Counted from the first letter of the stretch, positions 1 to 9,980 are shown. The stretch is DNA of 64,000 bases from Erythrobacter sp. F6033 (GCF_023016005.1 NZ_JALKAZ010000001.1:992001-1056000), one strand, 5' to 3'. Made by a program: numbers and translations. Notes: generated by a model from the letters alone, not told the origin.

Positions 1-552
1 CACATAATGTTTCAGCAGATTTTCGATGCCGTGCTTCAGCGTCGCTGTGCTTGATGGACAGCCAGCGCATGCGCCCTGCAAGGTCAGGTGTACGACACCA
101 TCGGAAAATCCGCGATACGCTATGTCGCCGCCATCGCCAGCCACAGCCGGTCGGATGCGGGCTTCGAGCAGTTCCTTTATGGCGGCAATCGTGTCGGCGT
201 CTTCGGCCTTATCTTCGACCACCAGTGCATCCGTCTCTGCTGGCACATTGATCCCGTCCGCGGTGCCGCCGACAAATAAAGGGGCCTCGGAAACAAAATG
301 ATCGAGCAGGATCGATACCACTTGCGGCTTCAATGCAGACCAATTGCTGCCGGGAGCCGCAGTTACTGTCACGAAATCCCGTCCGAAGAAGACGTTTACA
401 ACTTCGCCAGTGTCATAGATCGCCTGCGCCAGTGGACTGGCTTCGGCAGCTTCGGGCGAAGCAAATTCGCGCGTACCAGAGGGCATAACGGTCTGGCCGG
501 GCAGAAATTTGAGGCTCGACGGGTTCGGAGTCGTTTCGGTTTCGATAAACAT
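1..552 (-). CDS. nfuA: NfuA/NFU1-type Fe-S cluster carrier protein (3' end cut by window edge)
   Basis: The reverse strand opens with ATG at 552 and stays open for 184 codons to the window edge. Residues 1-88 look like the Nfu N-terminal domain (start MFIETETTPNPSSLKFLPG, typical of the family). Residues 120-184 are a NifU C-terminal domain with the cluster-binding C162-A-G-C165 motif. Family members are about 190 residues long, so only a few residues should be missing. The role known for the family is receiving a 4Fe-4S cluster and delivering it to apo-proteins in the cytoplasm. It is divergent from the M16 peptidase, with about 100 bases between them. Identification is firm; the exact end cannot be seen. 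Confidence 0.9.
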   Translation of the reverse strand, partial: MFIETETTPNPSSLKFLPGQTVMPSGTREFASPEAAEASPLAQAIYDTGEVVNVFFGRDFVTVTAAPGSNWSALKPQVVSILLDHFVSEAPLFVGGTADGINVPAETDALVVEDKAEDADTIAAIKELLEARIRPAVAGDGGDIAYRGFSDGVVHLTLQGACAGCPSSTATLKHGIENLLKHYV

Positions 553-659
553 AATCGCTAAATAGGGATGCCTCAGCCCGCCGACAAGCAAGCTCTGCTC
601 GTAGATAGGCAAGCGATCATTCACTATCCCTTCAGACCTTGCGCGTTTATAGCATTGTT

Positions 660-3600
660 ATGAAAGCCCCCATTACAGCTATGTCACGCGCCGCTTGCGG
701 CCTTTTCCTTGTCGCTGCGCCGATTGCGCTTGTGCCTTCCGCCATCGCTCAGGATACGCCTGCACAGGCTGCCGCGGCTGAGGTTCCAGCGCCCCAGGCA
801 CTGCAAAACAATGGCGAAGTCCCATGGCTTTACGAAGACAGCGACGTTCCGGTTGATAGGGAATGGCTATTTGGCGAGATGGATAACGGCCTGCGTTATG
901 CTGTGCGCCGCAACGGCGTTCCGCCTAATCAGGTTTCTATCCGTGTTCGCGTAGATGCAGGCTCGCTGCATGAGCGCGAGTGGGAACAGGGCTATGCGCA
1001 CTTGCTCGAACATATGCTGTTCCGTGAAAGCAAATATTTGGGGCAGGCAGAAGCAATTGCCGCGTGGCAACGCCTTGGCGCGACTTTCGGAAGCGACGCG
1101 AACGCCGAAACGAGCCCGACGCACACGGCCTATAAGCTCGACATTCCCGATATCGACGCGGCCAAGCTGTTAGAAAGCTTCAAACTGCTTTCAGGGATGA
1201 TCCGTGAGCCTGTAATCAATGAGGCCAATGTCGAGGCGGAACGCCCGATTGTGCTCGCTGAAAAACGTGAGCGGGGCGGCGCGGCTCAGCGGATTGCCGA
1301 TCTGACCCGCACTACGTTTTTCGCCGGGCAGCGTCTTTCGACCCGTAGCCCGATTGGCACGGTCGAAACCTTACAAGGCGCAACCGGACCTAAGGTTCAG
1401 GACTTTTATGAGCGCTGGTACCGACCGGAAAACACCGTCATCGTTGTCGCCGGGGATGCCGATCCGATGGTCCTTGCCGGATTGGTCGAACAGTGGTTCG
1501 GCGATTGGCAGGGCACCGGCGAAGCGGGTGTTGCGCCCGACTTTGGCGATCCCGTGGCTCCCCAGGGAACCGAGCGAGCGGCGGGTAGCGGGTGGCCGAT
1601 TGGCGAGCTTGCCGTGGGTGTGGAGCCCGATCTGCCGCGCAACCTTACCTATGCGGTGATGCGTCCATGGCGCAAAGTCGAAGACACGATTGTCTATAAT
1701 GAAGGCCTGCTGCTTGATGCGGTGGCTCAGGCGATCATCAATCGCCGCCTCGAAGAGCGCGCGCGGGCAGGGGGATCATACCTCTATGCGCAGACGCAGC
1801 AGGACGATGTGTCCCGATCAACCGATATGACTTTTGTCACATTTGCACCTCTGACCAGCGACTGGAAAGCTGCGCTGTCTGATGTGCGAAGTGTAATTCA
1901 GGATGCGATCAACAGCCCGCCGACGCAGGAAGAGATTGACCGTGAAGTTGCGGAATTCGAAGTCGCCTTCGTCAATGCGGTCGAGACCGCCAGCGTCGAG
2001 GCCGGATCGAAACTCGCAGACAATCTGGTGAACGCAGTCGATATTCGGGAAACAGTCGCCTCGTCCGAGACGGTGCTCCAAGTGTTTCGAGGAATGCAGG
2101 ATCGCTTCAACCCCGATGAAGTGCTGACCCGCACTAAGGCGTTGTTCGAAGGCGACGTTGTCCGTTCGGTCTATGTCACGCCTGCCATTGGCGAAGCCGA
2201 TGAGGGCGCTCTCAAGCTGGCTCTCGCGAGCGAAATCGAATCTGACAGCAGCGCGCGTCTGGCCGCCAGCACCATTTCTTTTGACGAGCTGCCAGCGGTT
2301 GGCACTCCGGGGACTGTGGTTCAGGAAAAGAGCCTCGATGTTCTCGGCATCGAACAGATTGATTTCGACAACGGTGTAAGGGCGCTTGTCTGGGCCAATG
2401 ATGCGGAGCCGGGCCGGGTAACGGTTCGCGTCCGCTTCGGTTCGGGTTATCGCGGCTTTGACGAAAGCACCGCTGTCTATGCGCCGCTTGGCGAAATGGC
2501 TTTGGTCGGATCAGGCCTTGGCGAGTTGGGCCAAAGCGACATTGATCGGCTCGCAACAGGCCGAAAGCTGGGCTTTGACTTCTCGATCAGCGATGCGGTG
2601 TTCACCTTTACGGCGCAGACCCGTTCGTCTGATGTCGAAGATCAACTGTATCTGTTCGCCGCAAAGCTCGGCATGCCGCGTTGGGATGCCGATCCGGTTA
2701 TCCGCGCAAAGGCGGCGGCTGAGCTGAGCTATAAGACATTCTCGACCAGTCCGGGCGGCGTCATCAATCGCGATCTCGATTTCCTTGTGAATGACAAGGA
2801 CCCGCGCTTTGCGACGCCCGATCCCGATGCTTTGAAGACGGTTACGCCCGAGGGCTTCCGTGAGGTTTGGGAGCCGCTGCTGACCGAAGGACCGATTGAA
2901 GTTCTCGTGTTCGGCGAATTTGACCGCGATGCAATCGTCGAAAAGCTGCGCACGACATTCGGTGCGCTTCCACGGCCAAATGCGGTTCAGCCGGATGTAG
3001 CGGCACGCCTGCCGTCTTTCCCGCAGGACACGGCAGCGCCTACTGTTCTCAATCACCGCGGCGATGCCAATCAGGCTGCTGCTGTTCTGACATGGCGCAG
3101 CGGCGGCGGAATGAACCGCATTCGCGAATCCCGTCAGCTCGAAATTTTGGTTCAAGTGTTCAACAACCGGCTGCTCGAGGCGCTGCGTGAAAAAGCCGGG
3201 GCAAGTTATTCGCCGCAGGTCTTTTCTGACTGGCCAGCCGACCTCCCCGCAGGTGGCACGATCACAGCCTATGCGCAGTTCGAACCGAGTTTCGTACCGA
3301 TCTTCTTTGCCGAAGCCGAACGCATCGCCAAAGGTCTATCGACCAACCCGCCGACACTTGACGAGCTCGCCCGGGTAACTGAGCCGTTGTCACAGCGTAT
3401 CAGACGGGCATCGACCGGGAACCAATTCTGGCTCTACAATGTCGAAGGCGCGACCACCGATCCTCAACGTGTTGCCAATCTGCGCACGCTGCTGGCCGAT
3501 TTCTCGCGCACCAGCACCCAGAATATGCGGTTCCTCGCAGACAGGTATTTCGGCTCGGCCACGCCGTTTAAACTCGCGGTCATTCCGGAAGGTCAGGAAT

Positions 3601-3695
3601 TAGCCGATCTGCCGGCGGATTATGTACCGAGCGAGCTGCCAGAAGCGCCTTCCGTCGTCGAAATTCCGCCTGCCGTGCAGTCAGTCGGACGATAG
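660..3695 (+). CDS. M16 family metallopeptidase, secreted (pitrilysin-like)
   Basis: This 1011-residue protein begins with a signal peptide (about residues 1-31, ending in AIAQ), which places it in the periplasm. The inverted zinc motif HLLEH lies at residues 114-118, with a candidate third ligand Glu near residue 194, the spacing expected for the insulinase/pitrilysin family. Two M16 halves are present: an active N-terminal one and a second, C-terminal inactive-type repeat in the last third. The family degrades peptides. I chose ATG 660 over TTG 639 because the signal peptide starts cleanly there. It stands alone between nfuA (divergent) and aroG. Confidence 0.88.
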   Translation: MKAPITAMSRAACGLFLVAAPIALVPSAIAQDTPAQAAAAEVPAPQALQNNGEVPWLYEDSDVPVDREWLFGEMDNGLRYAVRRNGVPPNQVSIRVRVDAGSLHEREWEQGYAHLLEHMLFRESKYLGQAEAIAAWQRLGATFGSDANAETSPTHTAYKLDIPDIDAAKLLESFKLLSGMIREPVINEANVEAERPIVLAEKRERGGAAQRIADLTRTTFFAGQRLSTRSPIGTVETLQGATGPKVQDFYERWYRPENTVIVVAGDADPMVLAGLVEQWFGDWQGTGEAGVAPDFGDPVAPQGTERAAGSGWPIGELAVGVEPDLPRNLTYAVMRPWRKVEDTIVYNEGLLLDAVAQAIINRRLEERARAGGSYLYAQTQQDDVSRSTDMTFVTFAPLTSDWKAALSDVRSVIQDAINSPPTQEEIDREVAEFEVAFVNAVETASVEAGSKLADNLVNAVDIRETVASSETVLQVFRGMQDRFNPDEVLTRTKALFEGDVVRSVYVTPAIGEADEGALKLALASEIESDSSARLAASTISFDELPAVGTPGTVVQEKSLDVLGIEQIDFDNGVRALVWANDAEPGRVTVRVRFGSGYRGFDESTAVYAPLGEMALVGSGLGELGQSDIDRLATGRKLGFDFSISDAVFTFTAQTRSSDVEDQLYLFAAKLGMPRWDADPVIRAKAAAELSYKTFSTSPGGVINRDLDFLVNDKDPRFATPDPDALKTVTPEGFREVWEPLLTEGPIEVLVFGEFDRDAIVEKLRTTFGALPRPNAVQPDVAARLPSFPQDTAAPTVLNHRGDANQAAAVLTWRSGGGMNRIRESRQLEILVQVFNNRLLEALREKAGASYSPQVFSDWPADLPAGGTITAYAQFEPSFVPIFFAEAERIAKGLSTNPPTLDELARVTEPLSQRIRRASTGNQFWLYNVEGATTDPQRVANLRTLLADFSRTSTQNMRFLADRYFGSATPFKLAVIPEGQELADLPADYVPSELPEAPSVVEIPPAVQSVGR

Positions 3696-3755
3696 TGATG
3701 CGCTAAAGCGATCACAGCGTGCGTGAAATAAAGTTGTTACAGATGGCATTGTCGC

Positions 3756-3783
3756 TTTACACATAGTGTGCAGCCAATATAGC
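3756..3783 (+). promoter_or_regulatory. Candidate sigma70-type promoter for the DAHP synthase gene
   Basis: TTTACA at 3756-3761 and TATAGC at 3778-3783 are separated by 16 bases and lie about 50 bases upstream of the ATG at 3834. The hexamers resemble the housekeeping consensus. The call rests on pattern only. Confidence 0.35.
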
Positions 3784-3833
3784 GGCGCGCCCGTTGACGC
3801 AGACAACCTAGAACAGATTAGAAGATTTCGATT

Positions 3834-5207
3834 ATGGCCCAAAACTGGAAACCGGATAGCTGGAAAGCCCATGAGGCGCGCCATTTGCCGCGTTACGAAG
3901 ATGCAGCGGAGCTGGCAGAAGCCGAAGCAACGCTGTCGGCCTATCCGCCGCTTGTTTTTGCTGGTGAAGCGCGCGCGCTGAAAGCTGATCTTGCCGATGT
4001 CGCGAATGGCAAAGCATTTCTGCTGCAGGGCGGGGACTGTGCCGAGAGCTTTGCGGAGTTTCATCCGAACAACATCCGCGACACGTTCCGCGTGTTGTTG
4101 CAAATGGCGGTCGTCCTGACATTTGCGAGCAAGCATCCGGTCGTGAAAGTTGGCCGCATGGCGGGCCAGTTTGCAAAACCGCGTTCTTCGCCAACCGAGA
4201 CCATCGGTGATGTGACGCTGCCGAGCTATCTTGGCGACAATATCAACGGCATCGAATTTGATGCAGAGCAGCGCCGCAACGATCCGAACCGGATGGTGCG
4301 CGCTTACAGTCAGGCGGCGGCGACGCTGAACCTGCTGCGCGCCTTTGCCGGCGGCGGTTACGCCAATCTGCAGCAGGTTCACCAATGGACGCTCGAATTC
4401 ATGGGCCGCACGCCGTGGACCGAAAAGTTTGCACGGACGGCAGACCGCATCGGTGAAGCGCTCGATTTCATGGAAGCGTGCGGTGTCGATCCCGCCAGCG
4501 TCCCGCAATTGCAGGGCACCAGTTTCTACACCAGCCACGAAGGGCTGCTGCTGCCGTATGAGCAATCGCTCACCCGTCAGGACTCGCTAACCGGCGATTG
4601 GTTTGCGACCAGCGCACACATGCTCTGGATTGGTGACCGCACCCGCTTCCCTGGCAGTGCACATATCGAATGGGCGCGCGGCATCGGCAATCCGCTCGGC
4701 ATGAAATGCGGCCCGTCGCTGGAGCCGGATGCACTTCTCAGCCTGCTCGATGAACTAAACCCGAACCGTGAGGCCGGGCGCATCACGCTCATCAGCCGCT
4801 TTGGTCACGACAAGGTTGAAGATGGCCTGCCAAAGCTGGTTCGTGCGGTTCAACGCGAAGGACACCCGGTCGTTTGGAGCTGTGATCCGATGCACGGAAA
4901 TGTTGTGAAATCGGACACCGGTTTCAAAACCCGTCCGTTCGATCGCATCATGACCGAAGTGAAGGGCTTTTTCGCGGTGCACCGCGCCGAAGGCACACAT
5001 CCCGGCGGTATCCATATCGAGATGACGGGTCAGGACGTGACAGAGTGCGTTGGCGGTGCTGTGGCGATTACCGAAGAGCGCCTTGGCGACCGCTATCACA
5101 CCCACTGCGATCCCCGCCTCAATGCCGAGCAATCGCTCGAACTGGCGTTCCAGATTGCAGAATTGCTCAACAGCGAGATGAACGAACGTCAGGCCGACGC
5201 CGCTTAG
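3834..5207 (+). CDS. aroG: Class II 3-deoxy-7-phosphoheptulonate (DAHP) synthase
   Basis: This 457-residue protein is the plant-like class II DAHP synthase, which condenses phosphoenolpyruvate and erythrose 4-phosphate in the first step of the shikimate pathway in the cytoplasm. Recognisable motifs are QGGDCAESF near residue 65, which holds the metal-binding Cys, then [31 protein letters not shown] and [17 protein letters not shown]. These carry the PEP- and metal-binding residues. Length matches class II enzymes (about 450-470). No regulatory N-terminal extension like the mycobacterial one is obvious. The gene symbol varies between genomes. Confidence 0.95.
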   Translation: MAQNWKPDSWKAHEARHLPRYEDAAELAEAEATLSAYPPLVFAGEARALKADLADVANGKAFLLQGGDCAESFAEFHPNNIRDTFRVLLQMAVVLTFASKHPVVKVGRMAGQFAKPRSSPTETIGDVTLPSYLGDNINGIEFDAEQRRNDPNRMVRAYSQAAATLNLLRAFAGGGYANLQQVHQWTLEFMGRTPWTEKFARTADRIGEALDFMEACGVDPASVPQLQGTSFYTSHEGLLLPYEQSLTRQDSLTGDWFATSAHMLWIGDRTRFPGSAHIEWARGIGNPLGMKCGPSLEPDALLSLLDELNPNREAGRITLISRFGHDKVEDGLPKLVRAVQREGHPVVWSCDPMHGNVVKSDTGFKTRPFDRIMTEVKGFFAVHRAEGTHPGGIHIEMTGQDVTECVGGAVAITEERLGDRYHTHCDPRLNAEQSLELAFQIAELLNSEMNERQADAA

Positions 5208-5289
5208 GCCATAGAAACTTGGCCAGGTAGGTAGTTCTGCATAGGCGGTTTCTGGGGCAATCTTAGGGCCGATTCGGCAGTGATGCGGC

Positions 5290-6429
5290 ATGTTTTTCGC
5301 CGCGATATTTGCCTCAAATCCATACCCTGCATTGGCAAGCGTTGATGCGTTCACCGTTGACGGGTTGTTTGTCGGTCAATTGATCGGCAGCGATATCCTT
5401 TTGGCGGCATGTGCGGTGCTGATCGGATTGTTGATGGCTGCGTTTGCAGGGCTTTGGGTCATGCGACGCAAAGCGCGAACTCTGCTGCAGATATCAGATC
5501 GACGCGCACGCTATCTCGCCAATATTATGCAAACGGCCGCAATGGTGGAGGACATGGCCGGTATCGGTGTGTGGCAATTTGATCCCGACACCGGCATTCA
5601 GCAATGGTCAAAAGGGATGCGACGCCAGTTCGGGATTCATCATGACGACCCATTTGTTGAAGGTGATGCCGAAACGCTATTGTTCGCCAACAACGTCGAT
5701 TTGATCGGCGCGGTGTCCGATAAGCTCGGCCAGAAAGATCGCTATGATCTGCACTTCGACATTTACGGCTTTGATGGAGTTTCGCGAACTCTTTGTGTGC
5801 AAGCTGAAAACCAGCATGGCCCCGGCGGGATTGTTACGCGCGTCGTCGCTGTCATTCGTGATGTTACCGCCCAGATTGAGCGGGAGCGCGAGCTTGAAGT
5901 TTCGCGTGCTGAAGCGGTCAGACAGGCTGACCGCGCTATAAAACTGGCAGAAACTGACCCTTTAACCGGCCTTGCCAACCGGCGCCGTGTGATGGATCAA
6001 CTTGATCGGATGATTGTCGATGCCCGGCGCGCGTCCAACCCGCTTATGCTGATCATGTTTGATATCGACCACTTCAAGCAGGTCAACGACACTTTCGGAC
6101 ATATTGAAGGCGACAAAGTGCTCAAGAATGTCGCGCGAATTGCAGAAGGCGAGAGCCGGAATTGCGACGTTATTGGCCGGGTCGGCGGTGAGGAATTTGT
6201 CTGGATTGTGCCAAACATTACTGTTGGTATCGCTCGCGTAATGTCCGAACGCCTGCGTCAGGCTGTCGCTGCCAACAGCGCAACAAGCACGGTGCCGCCG
6301 GTTACTGTCAGCGCGGGATTTGCCGAGCTGGGCGCTGGCGATACTTCGCTTTCGCTGTTCGCGCGCGCCGACGCTGCACTTTACGAAGCCAAAGATGCCG
6401 GACGCAACCGAGTCCGGATGGCGGCATAG
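5290..6429 (+). CDS. Membrane-anchored PAS-GGDEF diguanylate cyclase
   Basis: This 379-residue protein has a hydrophobic N-terminus and a clear membrane segment around residues 37-58, then a PAS-like sensory region (about 75-205). A GGDEF domain with active-site GGEEF at residues 299-303 follows. An RNCD inhibitory I-site sits five residues before GGEEF, so product feedback inhibition is expected. The family makes cyclic di-GMP from two GTP. No EAL domain is present. The gene is not obviously in an operon with either neighbour. Confidence 0.9.
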   Translation: MFFAAIFASNPYPALASVDAFTVDGLFVGQLIGSDILLAACAVLIGLLMAAFAGLWVMRRKARTLLQISDRRARYLANIMQTAAMVEDMAGIGVWQFDPDTGIQQWSKGMRRQFGIHHDDPFVEGDAETLLFANNVDLIGAVSDKLGQKDRYDLHFDIYGFDGVSRTLCVQAENQHGPGGIVTRVVAVIRDVTAQIERERELEVSRAEAVRQADRAIKLAETDPLTGLANRRRVMDQLDRMIVDARRASNPLMLIMFDIDHFKQVNDTFGHIEGDKVLKNVARIAEGESRNCDVIGRVGGEEFVWIVPNITVGIARVMSERLRQAVAANSATSTVPPVTVSAGFAELGAGDTSLSLFARADAALYEAKDAGRNRVRMAA

Positions 6430-6432
6430 CCC

Positions 6433-6450
6433 CCTCTCCAGCTGGAGAGG
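6433..6450. repeat. Perfect 18-bp palindrome between the cyclase gene and egtB
   Basis: CCTCTCCAG followed directly by CTGGAGAGG forms a perfect 18-bp palindrome three bases after the cyclase stop. A second, looser inverted repeat (GCCGGA...TCCGGC) lies at about 6533-6552, just upstream of the egtB ribosome-binding site. They could be operator, terminator or mRNA-stabilising elements. No T-run follows the first one. Confidence 0.4.
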
Positions 6451-6570
6451 TTCAGAAATCCGACAATTTGTTGCGCAATCATGGGTTTGGGTGCCTTTCC
6501 ATTGTCATCAGGTTGCGCCATGATGCCGCCGTTGCCGGAGTAAAACTTCCGGCGAGGCGGGAGAGGGCGA

Positions 6571-7806
6571 TTGCCCCAGAGTAATCCAACAGTGCTGACC
6601 GGGGATGATCTGGAGCAGAGATTCCATACCACTCGCAGTTTGACCGAGGCTTTGGTCGAACCGTTAAGCGATGCCGATGCGACCATCCAATCGATGGAAG
6701 ATGCCTCACCTGCTAAGTGGCATCTCGCCCATACGACATGGTTCTGGGAGACTTTTCTGCTCCGCGACCACGCGCCCGGTTATCAGTTGTTTGATGAGCG
6801 CTGGCCGTTTCTGTTCAACTCCTATTACGAGGCGGAGGGCGAACGGATCGGGCGGTTTTCGCGCGGCATGCTGTCCCGCCCGACATTGCAGGAAATTCTC
6901 GCGTTGCGTGCCCATGTGACTGACGCGATGGGCAAGCTGTTGAATGATCCTGCGCATGCCGAATTGATCGCGCTGGGCATCGCGCATGAGCAGCAGCATA
7001 TCGAACTTCTGCTAACCGATATCAAACACGCTCTGTTCCAAAACCCGCTTGGGTCCGCGATGTTTTCGGGCCGGCCAGAGGCGGCGATGTCGGCGGGTTT
7101 ACAGGAACCCGGCTGGCATCAGCACACAGGCGGCGTGGCCTTGACTGGCTCCGATGACAGCGGTTTTGCGTTCGACAATGAAGGCCCGCAGCACCGCGTC
7201 TTGCTGGAACCCTTCGCCCTTGCGCGGCGACTGGTCAGCAATCGGCAATGGGCAGAGTTTGTCGCCGATGGCGGTTACGAAACCGCTTCGCTTTGGCTGT
7301 CCGATGGCTGGGCTTGGGTCCGCGAAAACCGGATTTCCGCGCCGCTCTATTGGCGGGAAGACACAGCCTTCACACATCAGGGGTGGCAATCTCGCGATCC
7401 TGATGCGCCTGTGACCCATATCTCTTATTATGAAGCCGATGCGTTCGCGACTTGGGCGGGAGCGCGCCTTCCGACGGAATTTGAATGGGAAGCTATCGCA
7501 CAAGACCACAATGCGGATGGTGGCAATCAATTGGACGGTGCGGATGCTCCTGCTCCGCATGGCGGTGAGGCATTATTTGGCGACTGCTGGCAATTCACAC
7601 GCTCTGCCTATCTGCCTTATCCCCGTTTCGCTCCGGCTGCGGGTGCGGTGGGCGAATATAACGGCAAGTTCATGAGCGGACAGTTCGTGTTGAAAGGCGC
7701 GAGTTGCGCGACCGTGCGCGGCCATTCGCGCAGCTCTTACCGCAATTTCTTCTACCCCCATCAACGCTGGCAATTCACCGGTCTGCGGCTCGCAAAGGAC
7801 GTTTGA
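6571..7806 (+). CDS. egtB: Ergothioneine biosynthesis sulfoxide synthase EgtB
   Basis: This 411-residue protein has an N-terminal DinB_2 domain with the iron-binding motif H139-E-Q-Q-H143-I-E145. A C-terminal formylglycine-generating-enzyme-like domain (about residues 180-411) follows. EgtB couples hercynine with a thiol and oxygen to form the ergothioneine sulfoxide intermediate. The TTG start at 6571 is chosen because GGAGAGG lies 5 bases upstream; an in-frame GTG at 6592 is the alternative. egtD follows after only 3 bases, so the pair is an operon. Which thiol donor is used (cysteine or gamma-glutamylcysteine) cannot be read from the sequence. Confidence 0.93.
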   Translation: MPQSNPTVLTGDDLEQRFHTTRSLTEALVEPLSDADATIQSMEDASPAKWHLAHTTWFWETFLLRDHAPGYQLFDERWPFLFNSYYEAEGERIGRFSRGMLSRPTLQEILALRAHVTDAMGKLLNDPAHAELIALGIAHEQQHIELLLTDIKHALFQNPLGSAMFSGRPEAAMSAGLQEPGWHQHTGGVALTGSDDSGFAFDNEGPQHRVLLEPFALARRLVSNRQWAEFVADGGYETASLWLSDGWAWVRENRISAPLYWREDTAFTHQGWQSRDPDAPVTHISYYEADAFATWAGARLPTEFEWEAIAQDHNADGGNQLDGADAPAPHGGEALFGDCWQFTRSAYLPYPRFAPAAGAVGEYNGKFMSGQFVLKGASCATVRGHSRSSYRNFFYPHQRWQFTGLRLAKDV

Positions 7807-7809
7807 GCG

Positions 7810-8796
7810 ATGACAACACAACAGGGCCTGAAACTGGTCGAGCGCGACGAAGAAGGCGTTGATACGGCTTTTCGTGCAGATGTGCTGGAGGGGTTATCCC
7901 AGTCGCAAAAAGCCACGCCGGCGCGTTGGCTTTATGATGATGCGGGCTCGCAATTGTTCGAGGATATCACCCAGCTTCCCGAATATTACCCGACACGGGC
8001 AGAGACAGATATTCTGCGCACGCGCGGAGCAGAATTTGCCGATATGATCGGGTCGGGCCGCGCCGTGGTGGAGTTCGGTTCGGGCAGTTCGGTCAAAACG
8101 CCGTTGCTATTGTCCGCCATCGCACCCGCTGCTTACGTGCCGCTCGATATATCGGGTGATTTTCTACGCGCTGCTGCGGATGAGCTCGCAGGCAAGTTTC
8201 CTGATCTGCCTGTCTATCCGGTGGAGGCGGATTTTATGCGTACGGTCGCGCTTCCCGATGAAGTGGCGGACATGCCCAAGCTTGGCTTCTTCCCCGGTTC
8301 CACAATCGGCAATATGGTCGCGCGCACCGCGGTCGATCTGCTGCGCAATATGCGTGAGACGCTTGGCGTGGGGGCGAAGCTTTTGATCGGAATGGATTTG
8401 ATCAAGGACGAAGATGTCCTGATCGCGGCCTATGATGATGCGGCGGGCGTAACGGCGCAGTTCAACATAAACTTGCTGCACCGGATCAATCGCGAACTTG
8501 ATGGCGATATTCCTGTCGATGCGTTCGTTCACGAGGCGCGCTGGCATGATGAATATGCGCGCATCGAAATGCACTTGGTGGCGCAGCGTGACATCACCTT
8601 CGACGTGAGCGGGCAGAGCTTTACGATGACCGAAGGTGACACGATCCACACGGAAAATTCTCACAAGTTTGATCGCCGCACATCCAACATGTTGCTGCTT
8701 GCAGCCGGATGGGAACCGCAAGAACGCTGGCTCGACAGCAAAGAGCGTTTTTCGCTGATGCTGGCCGAGGCCAAGCCTCCTCGCAGCGCACCTTAA
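7810..8796 (+). CDS. egtD: L-histidine N-alpha-methyltransferase EgtD
   Basis: This 328-residue SAM-dependent enzyme trimethylates histidine to hercynine, the first committed step of ergothioneine synthesis. The start of the methyltransferase domain is marked by the acidic/glycine motif E88-F-G-S-G-S-S. The N-terminal region with TPARWLYDDAGSQLFEDI is diagnostic of the family, as is the length (about 320). It lies 3 bases downstream of egtB, so co-translation is likely. No egtC, egtA or egtE is visible nearby. Confidence 0.95.
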   Translation: MTTQQGLKLVERDEEGVDTAFRADVLEGLSQSQKATPARWLYDDAGSQLFEDITQLPEYYPTRAETDILRTRGAEFADMIGSGRAVVEFGSGSSVKTPLLLSAIAPAAYVPLDISGDFLRAAADELAGKFPDLPVYPVEADFMRTVALPDEVADMPKLGFFPGSTIGNMVARTAVDLLRNMRETLGVGAKLLIGMDLIKDEDVLIAAYDDAAGVTAQFNINLLHRINRELDGDIPVDAFVHEARWHDEYARIEMHLVAQRDITFDVSGQSFTMTEGDTIHTENSHKFDRRTSNMLLLAAGWEPQERWLDSKERFSLMLAEAKPPRSAP

Positions 8797-8849
8797 GCAA
8801 ACCTTTGTTCGTTGCAGAAACTTAGCGTGCTCTCATGCGTAAAGGACGC

Positions 8850-9806
8850 ATGGAACACATCGATTGCGACATATGCGTTATTGGCGCTGGTATGGCGGGC
8901 CTTGCCTGCGCGACAAGACTTACCGAGGCGGGCTTACAAGTTACCGTTATCGACAAGGGTAGAGGCCCCGGCGGGCGTATGGCCGCGCGCCGCACTGAGA
9001 TAGATGGAGAGACCGTTTCCTTCGATCACGGCGCGCAATATTTCACCGCGCGCGATCCGGAATTTCAGGCTGCTGTCAAAGGATGGGAAGAGATGGGTGT
9101 TGTCGCCCGTTGGCCCGCCGCCGGTGACGGAGCCTTTGTTGGCACGCCCGGTATGAATGGGCCGATCCGCACTATGGCGCAGACCCTCAATGTGCATTGG
9201 AGCACGCGCGCTGAGACGATCACGCGTGAAGATGGTGCGTGGAGGATTGAGGCGGGCGAGATAACATTGCTTGCCAAGACCGTGTTGGTCGCCATACCCG
9301 CCGAGCAAACTCATTCGCTGTTGCACAATGTTGCCAGCGATTTTGGCGAGATCGCTTCCCAAGCATCGTCCGCGCCGTGCTGGGCTGTGATGGTCGGCTT
9401 CTCCAAGAAACTGGGCATTGCAGAGGATGTGCTTAGAAATCTGGATGCGCCTATATCGTGGGCAGCGCGCAATTCTGCGAAGCCAGGCCGGACGGGTGAC
9501 GAATGCTGGGTGCTCCATGCGAGCCCTGCGCGCAGCCGCGACCTCATCGATTTGCCAAAGGAAGAAGCAGCGACCGTACTGCTGAATGATTTCTTTGCGC
9601 AAACAGGCGCCGAACCTGTTGAACCGACTCATATCGCTGCGCACCGCTGGCTTTACGCCATGGCTGAAGCGGTCAAGGGCGAGCCTGCGCGATATGATGC
9701 GGAAAAGCGCATCGGTATTGCCGGCGATTACCTGCATTCTCCGCGCGTCGAAGGCGCGTGGCTATCTGGCGTTGCGCTCGCCGAACGAGTGCTCACGCCC
9801 GAATAA
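8850..9806 (+). CDS. Renalase-like NAD(P)/FAD-dependent oxidoreductase
   Basis: This 318-residue flavoprotein starts with a Rossmann dinucleotide motif (VIGAGMAGL, residues 10-18) and the GRGPGGRMAARR signature shared by renalase-like amine oxidases. A long substrate domain and a C-terminal GD-type FAD motif (IAGDYLHSPRVEGAWLSG) follow. The substrate is unknown. ATG 8850 is preferred over ATG 8835 because AAGGA precedes it, although the spacing is short. It follows egtD by about 50 bases on the same strand and may be co-transcribed, but nothing shows a role in ergothioneine metabolism. Confidence 0.82.
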   Translation: MEHIDCDICVIGAGMAGLACATRLTEAGLQVTVIDKGRGPGGRMAARRTEIDGETVSFDHGAQYFTARDPEFQAAVKGWEEMGVVARWPAAGDGAFVGTPGMNGPIRTMAQTLNVHWSTRAETITREDGAWRIEAGEITLLAKTVLVAIPAEQTHSLLHNVASDFGEIASQASSAPCWAVMVGFSKKLGIAEDVLRNLDAPISWAARNSAKPGRTGDECWVLHASPARSRDLIDLPKEEAATVLLNDFFAQTGAEPVEPTHIAAHRWLYAMAEAVKGEPARYDAEKRIGIAGDYLHSPRVEGAWLSGVALAERVLTPE

Positions 9807-9837
9807 CAGGCTATATTTCAGGTTGTTGGAAAGTATC

Positions 9838-9912
9838 TGGCTGGGGCGGCAGGGATCGAACCTGCGAATGCCGCTACCAAAAAGCGGTGCCTTACCACTT
9901 GGCGACGCCCCA
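9838..9912 (-). tRNA. tRNA-Gln (anticodon TTG)
   Basis: The reverse strand folds into a complete cloverleaf of 75 bases. The acceptor stem is TGGGGCG/CGCCCCA, the D arm has the AAGTGGTAA loop, the anticodon stem is CCGCT/AGCGG with loop TTTTGGT (anticodon TTG, reading CAA), and the T arm is GCAGG-TTCGATC-CCTGC. Discriminator G and an encoded CCA end it. It lies between two protein genes that converge on it. Confidence 0.97.
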
Positions 9913-9980
9913 GCAGATGACGCGCATATAACGCGCCCCGCGCGAATGTGAAGGGGTGTTCCGCGTCAAATCATGAATTA

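Noticed and set aside
26..561. Several plus-strand frames at the left edge
   Set aside because: They are antisense to the nfuA reading frame, which has the family start and CxxC motif.
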